NCBI GenBank assembly: GCA_036557885.1
Contig: DATBGS010000048.1
Location: forward strand, 17,221 to 81,220
From: DATBGS01 sp036557885
GTDB taxonomy: Bacteria; Chloroflexota; Ktedonobacteria; Ktedonobacterales; DATBGS01
Direction: 5' to 3'
Length of the DNA: 64,000 nucleotides
Part shown: piece by piece, positions 26,617 to 35,342 of the stretch
Position numbering within the stretch: the stretch's first letter is position 1
Layout of the letters: each line of letters begins with the position of its first letter
Made by a program: the position numbers and the translations under genes
Notes under the pieces: model-generated
The model's input: the letters and a program-made list of their open reading frames with translations, nothing else
Databases searched by the model: none
What the model was told of the DNA's origin: nothing

Positions 26617-28662
26617 GTGTCCCACCGCAGATTGCTCACCCTGGATGATACCTGGTCCATCAAAACGATTACCGAACTGTCCCTCTCGCCCGATGGTCAG
26701 CGCATCGCCTACACGCTGGAATCGCTCGACAAAGAACAGAACGCCAAACGCTCGGCTATCTGGACGCTGGACCGGCGTACCGGCCAATCGCGCCAGTTCA
26801 CCAGCAGCGCCAAACACGACGGCTCACCGCGCTGGTCGCCGGATGGTCGCTGGTTGGCCTTTATGAGTGATCGCCAGGGCGAACAAAGCCAGCTCTGGGT
26901 GATGCCCACCAACGGCGGTGAGGCGCGCCAGCTCACCAAAATGAAAAACGGTGCCAGCGATTTCTGCTGGTCGCCCGATGGCACGTGGCTTGCGTTTATC
27001 AGCGAGATCAAGCTGGATGGCAAGATCACCGAAGACGAAGACACCACCACCGACCCCAAAGCCAAAGAGCGCGAGAAGCAGGACGAATCCCAGCGCCTGC
27101 GCCATGTGTCGCGCCTGCAATTCCGCTGGGACGGGCGCGGCCTGCTGGAGGGGCGTGGGTACCTCTTTAAGATCAACGTCCAGACTGGCGAACTGGTGCG
27201 CCTCACCGAAGGCGACTACCATCATGGCGAGCCAGCCTGGTCGCCCGATGGCCGCGAAATTGTGGTCGTCTCTGACCGCGAAGAGGGCCGCGATGCCAAC
27301 CTCTCCCAAGACCTCTGGCTGATTGACGCCGAGACAAAAGAGGCGCGCAAGCTCACCGATAGCTCCTCCGATCTGGCGTACCCCGCGTGGTCGCCCGATG
27401 GACAGTTTATCGCCTGTTGGATGACGCCCGTCCTGCCGCGCAACTCCGCCGCCAACACGCATGTCATCGTCATTCCCCGCGAAGGCGGCGCACCGCGCAA
27501 CCTCACCGCGCAAACAGATCTGGATTACCACTCGGCCATGCTCACCGACCTCTACTGGGGCGGTGAATCTGGCCCGGTCTGGTCCGCCGATGGCGCTTCA
27601 CTGTATACCGTCGTCACCGAGCGCGGCTGCACCAACGTCTACCGCTTGCCAGTTGCGGGCGGCGGGCTAGAACGTGTCACCATTGGTGAGCACCATATCA
27701 GCCATATCGTCGTTGACCCCAGCCAGCGCCACCTCTTCGTGCTCCAGGCCGACCCCCAAAACTTCTGGGACATCTACGAATACAGCCTGAATGAAGCCCC
27801 CGCGCCAGCAAAGCGCCTGACGAACGTCAACGCGCCTCTCTTTGACACGGTGGAACTTGCCGAGCCGGAGCGTTTCACCTTCAAGGGGCCGGACAACTGG
27901 GACGTGGATGCCTGGCTGTATCGCCCGCACGGGTTCAAGGACGGCGAAACCTATCCGCTGGTGCTCTGGATTCATGGCGGCCCCTTTAGCTCCTATGGCA
28001 GCACGTTCTACCTCTGGGCACAGGTGCTGGCGGCGAAAGGCTATCACGCCTTCTATGTCAACCCGCGTGGCAGCGCGGGCTATGGCGAAGTGTTTTCGCA
28101 GGCGGTGGATTTTGATTGGGGTGGCAAGGATTTTGAAGACATCATGGCGGGTGTGGATGCCGCGATTGCGCGTGGCGGCGTGGATGCCGGGCGCATGGCG
28201 GTGCATGGGGGCAGCTACGGCGGATACATGACCAACTGGATTATCGGCCACACAGACCGCTTCAAGGCCGCCATCACGCTCAACAGCGTAACTAATTTCA
28301 CCAGTTCTTTTGGCACTGGCGATATTGATTCGGTCTATGCTGAGCGCCAGTATGGGCTGCCCTGGGATGCTCCAGAGATGTACCGCGAGCGCTCGCCCAT
28401 CACCTACGTTGCCAACGTCACGACGCCCACGCTGATCATCCATTCCGAAAATGACTATCGCTGCCCCATCGAGCAAGGCGAGCAGTTGTACGTTTCGCTT
28501 AAAAAGCTGGGCCGCGTGCCGGTTGGGTTTGTCCGCGTGCCGCTTTCCAGCCACAGCGTCAATGCCAGCCCGCGCCAACGTCTGCAAGTGCGCGAGCAGG
28601 TCTTTGCCTGGATTGAGCAGCATATCCCAGCAAGTACACAAGAAGAGACACCACAGCAATAA
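26617..28662 (+). CDS. S9 family serine peptidase (acylaminoacyl-peptidase / prolyl oligopeptidase type)
   Basis: A 681-residue two-domain enzyme. The N-terminal part is a beta-propeller with many WSPDG motifs; the C-terminal alpha/beta-hydrolase domain has nucleophile Ser533 (HGGSYGGYM), Asp613 (ENDYRCP) and His646 (SSHSVN). Such enzymes cleave short peptides in the cytosol; no signal peptide is seen. GTG 26617 was chosen because GGAGG lies 6 nt upstream; the longer open frame starting at 26587 lacks support. It is followed by dapB after 12 bases, so they are probably co-transcribed. Confidence 0.94.
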   Translation: MSHRRLLTLDDTWSIKTITELSLSPDGQRIAYTLESLDKEQNAKRSAIWTLDRRTGQSRQFTSSAKHDGSPRWSPDGRWLAFMSDRQGEQSQLWVMPTNGGEARQLTKMKNGASDFCWSPDGTWLAFISEIKLDGKITEDEDTTTDPKAKEREKQDESQRLRHVSRLQFRWDGRGLLEGRGYLFKINVQTGELVRLTEGDYHHGEPAWSPDGREIVVVSDREEGRDANLSQDLWLIDAETKEARKLTDSSSDLAYPAWSPDGQFIACWMTPVLPRNSAANTHVIVIPREGGAPRNLTAQTDLDYHSAMLTDLYWGGESGPVWSADGASLYTVVTERGCTNVYRLPVAGGGLERVTIGEHHISHIVVDPSQRHLFVLQADPQNFWDIYEYSLNEAPAPAKRLTNVNAPLFDTVELAEPERFTFKGPDNWDVDAWLYRPHGFKDGETYPLVLWIHGGPFSSYGSTFYLWAQVLAAKGYHAFYVNPRGSAGYGEVFSQAVDFDWGGKDFEDIMAGVDAAIARGGVDAGRMAVHGGSYGGYMTNWIIGHTDRFKAAITLNSVTNFTSSFGTGDIDSVYAERQYGLPWDAPEMYRERSPITYVANVTTPTLIIHSENDYRCPIEQGEQLYVSLKKLGRVPVGFVRVPLSSHSVNASPRQRLQVREQVFAWIEQHIPASTQEETPQQ

Positions 28663-28674
28663 TTGGGGGAAGCT

Positions 28675-29484
28675 ATGCCGCGTCTTCGTGTAGCCGTTGC
28701 CGGGGCCACCGGCTGGGTGGGCCGGGCGCTGGTCCCTGCCATCATGCACGATGCAGAACTGGAACTCGTGGGCGCTGTGGCTCGCAGAGGGGCGCGGCGC
28801 GATATTGGCCTGGTTGTTGGCGTGGGGCCGCTGGGTGTGCTCATTGATGATCACATCAACGACGCGCTGCTCCACAGCAAGCCCCAGGTGCTCATTGACT
28901 ATACCAGCCCGCTTGTCGTGATGGACCATGTGCGCGCCGCGTTGAACGCGGGTATAGCGGTAGTGGTGGGTACCTCCGGCATCACGGAGCCTCAGTTTGA
29001 GGAAATCAACCAGCTTGCGCAAGAGCATGGTATAGGCGCCATTGTCGCAGGCAATTTTGCGCTCACCGCTGTGTTGATGATGAAATTTGCCGAGACAGCG
29101 CGCCGCTACATCCCTGATTGCGAAATCATCGAATATCACCCTGCCAACAAGATGGACGCGCCATCTGGCACCGCTATCGAAACCGTTGCGCGGCTGGAGC
29201 GTGTGGAGCAATCCGGCGCCCCGGAGCCATCGCCGCACCCAGGCATACACGGCTTGCCGCAAGCGCGGGGCGCGGACATGGCAGGCACACAGGTACACAG
29301 CGTGCGCCTGCCAGGGATGATCTCGCACCAAGAAATCATCTTTGGGCGCCCCGGCGAACTGCTCACCTTGCGCCACGATTCATTTGCTGCCGAACCATAC
29401 GTCACCGGCACATTGCTTGCAGTGAAGCAAGTGATGCACCTACGTGGCCTGGTACGTGGGCTGGACGCGCTGCTTGATCTATGA
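28675..29484 (+). CDS. dapB: 4-hydroxy-tetrahydrodipicolinate reductase
   Basis: A 269-residue DapB that reduces 4-hydroxy-tetrahydrodipicolinate in the lysine/diaminopimelate pathway using NAD(P)H. It has the dinucleotide loop GATGWVGRAL near the N-terminus, the GTSG motif and the catalytic region EIIEYHPANKMDAPSGTA with the His and Lys of the active site. ATG 28675 has GGGGGA about 5 nt upstream; a TTG 12 bases earlier is less likely. The gene follows the S9 peptidase closely. Other lysine genes are absent from the window. Confidence 0.95.
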   Translation: MPRLRVAVAGATGWVGRALVPAIMHDAELELVGAVARRGARRDIGLVVGVGPLGVLIDDHINDALLHSKPQVLIDYTSPLVVMDHVRAALNAGIAVVVGTSGITEPQFEEINQLAQEHGIGAIVAGNFALTAVLMMKFAETARRYIPDCEIIEYHPANKMDAPSGTAIETVARLERVEQSGAPEPSPHPGIHGLPQARGADMAGTQVHSVRLPGMISHQEIIFGRPGELLTLRHDSFAAEPYVTGTLLAVKQVMHLRGLVRGLDALLDL

Positions 29485-29532
29485 AGGTTGAGCGCGGTAA
29501 TTCGTCTGTGTTGAGGCGGAAAGGTTGAAGGA

Positions 29533-31071
29533 ATGTCCAGTAGCGAGCGATCGCCAGCAGATATACCCCCATCAATACCAAATAAGCATAGACGGCGCGT
29601 GTTGATTGCTGGCGCCGGGCGCACTGGACGCCGCCTGGCCGAGCGCCTGGCTGAACACTGGCAGGTCACACTGGTAGATATACGCCAGGAGCGGCTGGAG
29701 AAAACTCGTGATGCGCTGACGACGCAGCCCGGAAGTAATCATATAGGCGCTCGCTCAGAAGTTGCCTATGTTGCTGGGGATGCTACCAGCCGCCTGGTGT
29801 TAGAACGTGCCGGGGCACGCAGCGCCGATTGCCTGATTGCCACCTGCGGCCAGGATGAAATCAACCTGGAAATCTGCCAGATCGCGCAGCAGCATTTCAA
29901 TATTTCCCAGCTTGCCTCTGTCGTCTACGAGCCAGAGATGCTCCAGGAATTTCAAGCGCTGGGCGTCCAGACCGTACTGGTGGGTGTCTCGATCTCAACT
30001 TCCCTGGCAAATCGCATTGAGCCTGCTGTTCAGGCGGCAGAAAACCTGGGCCTGGGACACGGTGAACTGATGGAACTCACCATCTCGGCCACCTCCCCGG
30101 CGCTGGGGCGCCCGCTGCGCACCCTCAGCCCCCAGAACTGGCTTCTTGCCGCCGTCTATCGCCAGGGGCAATTGATTATTCCGCATGGCGAAACGCGCCT
30201 TAAAGAGCATGACCGCGTGTTGGTTGTGGGGCATCCCCTGCTGCTGCCAGGCATTGCCGACTACCTCCGCCTGGGCCGCGTGCAATTTCCCTCCCCGTAT
30301 GGCACCCGACTGGTGGTTGTGCTGGATAAACCCAACGAGCAAGGCCAGACCGCTGTCAGAGAGGCTCGTCTCCTGGCAGAGCAAACGGAGGCAGAGGGGC
30401 TGGATGTGTTGAATTGGGGCGATGCCAAACGCTGGAAAAAGTGGACCAAACCACTCGCAAAACTGCTTGAAGATGCGACAGATGATTGCCCCAAAGCCCC
30501 ATATATGCGCGGCTCGTCGGACCTGCCCGCTGGAACCTGGGGCTGCCTGATTCTTCCAGCCCAGCGTACAGGCTGGCGTCGTCGTTATGGCTGGCGGCAT
30601 ACCTTGCTCGACGAGGCGCTGACCACCTTTCGCAAGCCGGTATTGGTCGCGCGTGGCTCCGCGCCCTATCGCCAGATCGTGGCGTTGGTCCAGAGCGAAC
30701 AGAGAGGCGTTGGAACACCAGCCCCCTTGCGTGGCCTTCAGGCAGCGCTGGGCGTGGGCAGCGCTCTCAAGCGCGAAGTCTCGTCGCTGAGCGTGACCGC
30801 CCCAGACTTTATCGCTGGCGAGGCCGTTGCCACCACACGCCAGGAAATTGATCAGGCAATTTTGACCCTGGCCGCCACGTTTCGTATGCGTGTGGAGCGC
30901 CAGCAGGTAAAAGGCAATCCTATCCGCGAAACGCTTGCCCGGCTTGAGCCTGACGACCTCCTGGTAGTGCAGGTGCCGCGCGGGATACATCCGTCGCTCT
31001 TTCGCCCCAATGGTGGGCGCTATCTGGCGCTTTGCGCTCCCTGTTCGGTATTGGTCATTCCAGATGAGTAA
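29533..31071 (+). CDS. RCK/TrkA-type NAD-binding regulatory protein
   Basis: A 512-residue soluble protein. The N-terminal RCK_N Rossmann domain (about 22-150, GAGRTG at 27-32) is followed by a TrkA_C-like domain (about 178-250, LGRPLRTLSPQNWLLAAVYRQG). The last 250 residues are two alpha/beta segments that resemble a universal-stress-type fold (weak recognition). It begins 6 bases before the antiporter gene, so it is very probably the cytosolic regulatory subunit of that transporter, gating it by NAD(H) or nucleotides. In Kef systems the RCK part is fused to the antiporter; here the parts are separate genes. Confidence 0.85.
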   Translation: MSSSERSPADIPPSIPNKHRRRVLIAGAGRTGRRLAERLAEHWQVTLVDIRQERLEKTRDALTTQPGSNHIGARSEVAYVAGDATSRLVLERAGARSADCLIATCGQDEINLEICQIAQQHFNISQLASVVYEPEMLQEFQALGVQTVLVGVSISTSLANRIEPAVQAAENLGLGHGELMELTISATSPALGRPLRTLSPQNWLLAAVYRQGQLIIPHGETRLKEHDRVLVVGHPLLLPGIADYLRLGRVQFPSPYGTRLVVVLDKPNEQGQTAVREARLLAEQTEAEGLDVLNWGDAKRWKKWTKPLAKLLEDATDDCPKAPYMRGSSDLPAGTWGCLILPAQRTGWRRRYGWRHTLLDEALTTFRKPVLVARGSAPYRQIVALVQSEQRGVGTPAPLRGLQAALGVGSALKREVSSLSVTAPDFIAGEAVATTRQEIDQAILTLAATFRMRVERQQVKGNPIRETLARLEPDDLLVVQVPRGIHPSLFRPNGGRYLALCAPCSVLVIPDE

Positions 31072-31076
31072 ATGCC

Positions 31077-32306
31077 ATGCTTGAAAACCCCGCCATCTCC
31101 CTCCTGCTCTTTACTGCTGGCGCGTTTATCATCCCACTGTTGAGCAGCCGCATTGGTCTGCCTGCCGCCGCCTGCGAAATGCTCTATGGCGCGGCCTTGG
31201 GCAATCTCCTGCCCCAATTATTCCAATCGAGCTTGCTCCTTGATGGCTTGTCGCAATTTGGCTTCATTTTGCTGCTCTTTCTTGCGGGGCTGGAAGTAGA
31301 TTTTGTCCTGGTAGAGCGCCAGGGTAGGCGCGGCATGCTGCGCAGCACGACATTTGCAATTGGCGTTTTAGGGCTTGGGCAGGTGATGGCGTTTGTGTTT
31401 GGCCGTGACCCGATCTTTGGGCTGATTGTTGGGGCCATCTCAATAGGCGTAGTGATCGTCATTCTGCGCGAAACGAACCTTGCGCGCTCACCCTTCGGGC
31501 AGATCACCCTGATTTCCGGGGCCATTGGCGAATTTCTGAGCATCGTCGCTCTGACATTCTACAGTCTGATTCGCTCCTATGGCCTGGCGCTTCCGCTGGC
31601 GCTGGCAGTAGGCAAGCTCACCGTCCTGCTGCTGCTGGGTTGGCTGGTCTTGCAGGTGCTCAGTACAGTGGTCTGGTGGCATCCCCATCAGTTTCAGCGA
31701 CTGGTGGCATCTAATGATCCCTCAGAGTTAGGAGTGCGCGCGGCGCTTGCGTTGATGACGGCTTTTGCCGCCGCCGCTGTCATCTTGGGGGTAGAGCAGG
31801 TGTTGGCGACGTTTATCGCCGGGGCAATCTTTGCCTTTGTCTTTCGCCATCAGGGGTCGCTCAGCGATAAGCTGGCAGCGGTGGCGCATGGCTTTTTCGT
31901 ACCCATTTTCTTTATCAAAGTGGGGGTAGGCTTGAATCTGACTGGCTTGCTTAGCCACGATTCCTTGCTCTTGATGGGTCAGCTTATTGCGGGAACTATC
32001 GCCATTCGTGTGCTGGCCGCGCCGCTCCTGAAACTCACTGGATTGCGTTGGGGGCAGGCGTTAGGAAGCGCGCTCCTGCTGTCGGCACCCCTAACTCTGC
32101 AAGTTGCCGTAGCGCAGGTGGCGGTGAATCTCCATGTGTTGGCTCCCAACACGATTCTCAGCGTCCTGGGCGCTTCTGTAATTGGAGCAGTAATTTTTCC
32201 GGCGCTCTTTCGCCTCATCGCGCCCTGGCTCCGCGACAAGCCATCCGGCCAGGCACTCCCATCGGCTGAGCGGCTCACCCCCACAAGAGGAAAGATCAAG
32301 GTGTAG
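31077..32306 (+). CDS. CPA2-family cation:proton antiporter (Kef-like membrane subunit)
   Basis: A 409-residue integral membrane protein with 11-13 hydrophobic segments. Typical CPA2 features are GLPAAACEMLYGAALGN at the start, LLLFLAGLEVDF, and the later GVEQVLATFIAGAIFAF and FFVPIFFIKVGVGLNL. It lacks a C-terminal RCK domain, which is supplied by the preceding gene. The ion cannot be deduced (K+ or Na+). The C-terminus overlaps the 3' end of the convergent sigma-region-4 gene by 11 bases. Confidence 0.9.
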   Translation: MLENPAISLLLFTAGAFIIPLLSSRIGLPAAACEMLYGAALGNLLPQLFQSSLLLDGLSQFGFILLLFLAGLEVDFVLVERQGRRGMLRSTTFAIGVLGLGQVMAFVFGRDPIFGLIVGAISIGVVIVILRETNLARSPFGQITLISGAIGEFLSIVALTFYSLIRSYGLALPLALAVGKLTVLLLLGWLVLQVLSTVVWWHPHQFQRLVASNDPSELGVRAALALMTAFAAAAVILGVEQVLATFIAGAIFAFVFRHQGSLSDKLAAVAHGFFVPIFFIKVGVGLNLTGLLSHDSLLLMGQLIAGTIAIRVLAAPLLKLTGLRWGQALGSALLLSAPLTLQVAVAQVAVNLHVLAPNTILSVLGASVIGAVIFPALFRLIAPWLRDKPSGQALPSAERLTPTRGKIKV

Positions 32307-32715
32307 CTGTTTTCAATATCTCCTGCGCCACTTCGTAGGTCAACTGCTCTAACTTCTTCTTATAATCTGGCTGCTTTAACCGTTCTACCGCGTGCTCGCG
32401 CAACTGGCGAATACGCTCGCGCGACACATTGTATTCGTTCCCTAACTGCTGAAGTGTAGTCGTTTCTTCGGAGGTGAGGCCGTAATAGCGGACAACGATG
32501 TCTGTCTGGCGCGAGGGCAGCACTTCCTTGAACAGTGCTTCCCACTTTGCCGCAAGATTCACCATGTATGGCTCAAGTTGATGGTGGCGAATCTGGTTGA
32601 CATCCCGATCATTGACTCCTGCCTCACGAAGAATATCGCTTAATTGCCGAGGGGAGTCGTAGATCGCGTAGATAAAGCGGTTGATATTACGCAACTGGAC
32701 TGCCGGATGAGACAT
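32296..32715 (-). CDS. orphan sigma-70 region 4-like protein
   Basis: A 139-residue protein whose C-terminal half fits sigma region 4: an RQTDIVVRYYGL helix, then TTLQQLGNEYNVSRERIRQLREHAVERLK, a helix-turn-helix with the VSRERIRQ recognition helix of primary sigma factors. There is no region 2, so it cannot open promoters alone. It may bind -35 elements or antagonise or assist a sigma factor (inference). The N-terminal half is helical and unrecognised. It overlaps the 3' end of the Wzy-like gene by 29 bases and is the last gene of that run; GAGG stands about 9 nt before the ATG. Confidence 0.75.
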   Translation of the reverse strand: MSHPAVQLRNINRFIYAIYDSPRQLSDILREAGVNDRDVNQIRHHQLEPYMVNLAAKWEALFKEVLPSRQTDIVVRYYGLTSEETTTLQQLGNEYNVSRERIRQLREHAVERLKQPDYKKKLEQLTYEVAQEILKTATP

Positions 32716-34381
32716 GCTCTGTTACCTCGCCCTTTCGTGATAGATGCAGGGATGTTTCTACTGTAGCATGCCCACTGCCCGCTGTCAAGTCCCCTTCACC
32801 GCGCCAGCTCTTACCTGGCAAAGCAAATGCAGCGCACAATCCAATCGTGAACCAGTACATCAGCCTTCCAATGGCCTGCGACCAGAAATAATGGTCAAGT
32901 TGCGCGGAGAGAAGAACGGCCACCAGCGCGGCTGACCCAATCAGCGCCCAACCCTTTGCGACCTCTTTTCTCCGCCAGACACCCCACAGGAGGCTTACCG
33001 GAGGGATGAGCCAGAAGACCAGCCCGGCCAGCCCCGTTTCTACCGCCACAGCCAGAGGCACATTATGCACTGGCTGGGCAATGCCGCTGGTAGGCGGATA
33101 CGAAAGTTCCACCAGCGGCATATTGCCCGCGCCCACGCCAAGCAAAGGATGCTGGCTAAGGAAAACGGCGCTGGCCTCCAGCAAAACCACGCGCTCATCC
33201 ACCGAACGCTGCTCCAGCGGAACAGAGTTCAGCAGCAGCCGCGATTGCAGCATCGGCCCCAGCCCCGCTGCCAACCCTACCAGCGCCAGGACCAAGAGGG
33301 CTAGCACCGCCATCCTGCCCCAGGAATGGTTGGCGGCCCAGGAAGGGATGGGGAACCCGCGAAGGCGGGTTTGGTGGCCGAAGGCCCTTAGCCGCGATTT
33401 TAATCGCCAGGTATGGGCTGAAAGAGCCTTTGCCGAGCGCCTGCGCACCAGCCAAAACCAGATCACCGCGCCCAGCACACCCAGCCACGCTCCGCGCGAA
33501 AAACACAGGAGCAGCGCCACCAGCCCCAGGGCCACCGCGCCCCATAGCAGCCATCCTACGCGGCTGCGCCTGGGCAGCCGCAGTGCCGCGCCTGCCACAA
33601 CTGGCAGCGCCAGACACAAAACCCCCCCCAGGATGTTTGGGTGCGGGAACGTGCCATAGGCGCGGAGCCAGCGGCTGCCATCTGCCAGTTGTATCACGCT
33701 GGCGCCGATCTGGTTCGCGGTTGCCTCAACATCCCAGCGAAACAGCAGCTTGCCAATTAGCGTAGATTGCGCCTGCCCCTGTATCAGCGCCAGCACGCCC
33801 TGCGCGGCCAGCAGCAGCGCCAGCGGTGCCACCACCACCCACACAGGCGGGCGAAGATTGCGCAGCGCCAGCACAAAACCAAGCAAAATGACCAGATGCA
33901 GCGCGATCTTGAGCGAAAGCATCGGCGCGACGGCCTGCGTCGCGCTCAGGGCCGCCAGCCCTGCCAGCCCAGCCAGCGGCGCGAGTATGCTGAGGGTGAA
34001 AGCCTGTAGCGCGAGCAGCTTGCCCGCTGGGGTGAGGGAAGGGGCCGCCCGGCCAGCACTCCCGGTCAGCCTTCCAGCCGTCCACGAAAGCAGCCAGAGG
34101 AGCGTGGTAGCCAGCGCACCAAAATCGCTAGGATAGAGCGGCAGATAAAACCTGTTTGAGGCGAGCAACCGGGGAGGCAAGAACGCGGGGTCGAGCAGCC
34201 GAGGGGGAAAGACGAAATACAGGTAGAGCGGGCGCCAGACGCACAACAACAGAATGGTCACCATCAGCGCAGCCAACGCCAGCCAGCGCAGCCAACGCTC
34301 CAGCACGCTTGCCTGCTGCACCAGAGTGATCAGCAGGCTTCGGCCCTTCGTCGCCAGAGGCGGCGCATTTTGGGCGGCCAT
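32687..34381 (-). CDS. O-antigen ligase / Wzy-type polysaccharide polymerase
   Basis: A 564-residue protein with about 12 hydrophobic segments and the periplasmic loop pattern of the Wzy_C family (GTFPHPNILGG, SRGAWLG and LGVGAGNMPL ... VHN). It should polymerise or ligate a lipid-linked glycan outside the membrane. Residues about 324-343 (TWRLKSRLRAFGHQTRLRGF) are encoded by a copy of a palindromic repeat found elsewhere in this run, inserted in a loop between membrane segments. The gene follows the nucleotidyltransferase-like gene after 4 bases. Confidence 0.87.
   Translation of the reverse strand: MAAQNAPPLATKGRSLLITLVQQASVLERWLRWLALAALMVTILLLCVWRPLYLYFVFPPRLLDPAFLPPRLLASNRFYLPLYPSDFGALATTLLWLLSWTAGRLTGSAGRAAPSLTPAGKLLALQAFTLSILAPLAGLAGLAALSATQAVAPMLSLKIALHLVILLGFVLALRNLRPPVWVVVAPLALLLAAQGVLALIQGQAQSTLIGKLLFRWDVEATANQIGASVIQLADGSRWLRAYGTFPHPNILGGVLCLALPVVAGAALRLPRRSRVGWLLWGAVALGLVALLLCFSRGAWLGVLGAVIWFWLVRRRSAKALSAHTWRLKSRLRAFGHQTRLRGFPIPSWAANHSWGRMAVLALLVLALVGLAAGLGPMLQSRLLLNSVPLEQRSVDERVVLLEASAVFLSQHPLLGVGAGNMPLVELSYPPTSGIAQPVHNVPLAVAVETGLAGLVFWLIPPVSLLWGVWRRKEVAKGWALIGSAALVAVLLSAQLDHYFWSQAIGRLMYWFTIGLCAAFALPGKSWRGEGDLTAGSGHATVETSLHLSRKGEVTEHVSSGSPVA
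33351..33411 (-). repeat. coding-embedded palindromic repeat, copy A
   Basis: A two-hairpin element inside the Wzy-like gene: stem 1 AACCCGC/GCGGGTT, a spacer containing GGCCCTTAGCC, and stem 2 GCGATT/AATCGC. The three other copies (36126, 38662, 38751) keep both stems while changing bases. Confidence 0.8.
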
Positions 34382-34385
34382 TGGC

Positions 34386-35342
34386 TTACTCCTGCTCTGC
34401 TGCTTCCAGCGCTTCTACCCGCTCCTGATAGCGCTGCAAAATGCGCGTCGCGTGCCCCTCGAAGTGCCCTTTGCATTGCGCGGGCGAAAAGCTGGCCTCT
34501 GCGGGCGCTTTTGGCGTGCGCTCCTTCAAGAGCTTTGCCACCTTGCGCTGCATCTCCCAGCGGTCCAGCATCGCGCCCAAACGCCCACCTAGCAGCCATT
34601 CGCCTGCATGCTTGAAGGCACGCAGAGGAGCGGCCACACGATCAAGCGGGAGCGTGCGCCCCTGAGCATCAGCAAGCGCGTTGGGAAGATACTCCAGTAC
34701 CCAGCGGTTCTGCTCACATAGTTCAGCATACCAGGCCGCGCCATACAGTGGCTGCATCTGCGCCAACTCACGGGCGCTGTAAAGATTACGCTCAGCCATC
34801 GCCAGCACATCACTAGCAATCAAATAATTAGGGCACAGCGTCTCCCCAAAGAGCCTGGCACATCGCACAATCAGGATGGTCAGCGCGCGAGCCAGCCAGA
34901 CCCGCCCTGGTGTCGTGATCAGAAAGAGGTCAATATCATCGCCTGCCTCAGCGCTCTGCACAGCCAGCGTCCCTGTCACCGCCACCATACGCACAAACGG
35001 CAGACAGCGAATCCAGGCGCTGTAACGCAGCGCGGCCCGCCATTTCCGCGCTGAATGCTCCTGCCTGCGCCGCCAGACTTGTACAATCTCCTCGCGCTCG
35101 GCTAGCACCCAGCGTTCATCATAGTTCAGCAGCGCCCCTTCTTCCTGAAGCTTTTGCAAGCCCTCCTCAAAGCCCCCCTGCGAGATGCCTGACATATCCA
35201 ACATCTGATACAACTCGCTGGCCGAAGGCGCGTGATCAAACATATCCGCGTAGAGCACCGCCCGCAAAATAGCCTGCCTGACGGCCAGCATTGGCGGTCC
35301 CTGTTCGCTGGTTGTTTGCAAGCGTGTCAGCGATGGTGTCAC
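34386..35342 (-). CDS. nucleotidyltransferase-like protein with winged-helix N-terminus
   Basis: A 318-residue soluble protein. Residues about 20-85 look like a winged helix (DMFDHAPSASELYQML ... LQKLQEEGALLNYDERWVLA). Next comes a minimal nucleotidyltransferase signature, VTGTLAVQSAEAGDDIDLFLI (Gly-Thr at 124-125, DDID at 135-138), where the acidic residues would bind metal. The rest is helical. Proteins of this kind occur in polysaccharide loci, but their substrate is unknown. The start overlaps the stop of the upstream methyltransferase (ATGA), which implies coupling. Confidence 0.65.
   Translation of the reverse strand: MTPSLTRLQTTSEQGPPMLAVRQAILRAVLYADMFDHAPSASELYQMLDMSGISQGGFEEGLQKLQEEGALLNYDERWVLAEREEIVQVWRRRQEHSARKWRAALRYSAWIRCLPFVRMVAVTGTLAVQSAEAGDDIDLFLITTPGRVWLARALTILIVRCARLFGETLCPNYLIASDVLAMAERNLYSARELAQMQPLYGAAWYAELCEQNRWVLEYLPNALADAQGRTLPLDRVAAPLRAFKHAGEWLLGGRLGAMLDRWEMQRKVAKLLKERTPKAPAEASFSPAQCKGHFEGHATRILQRYQERVEALEAAEQE

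Noticed and set aside
27667..29376. A 569-residue open frame on the - strand
   Set aside because: It runs antisense across the S9 peptidase and dapB genes, which have complete motifs, and has no motif of its own.
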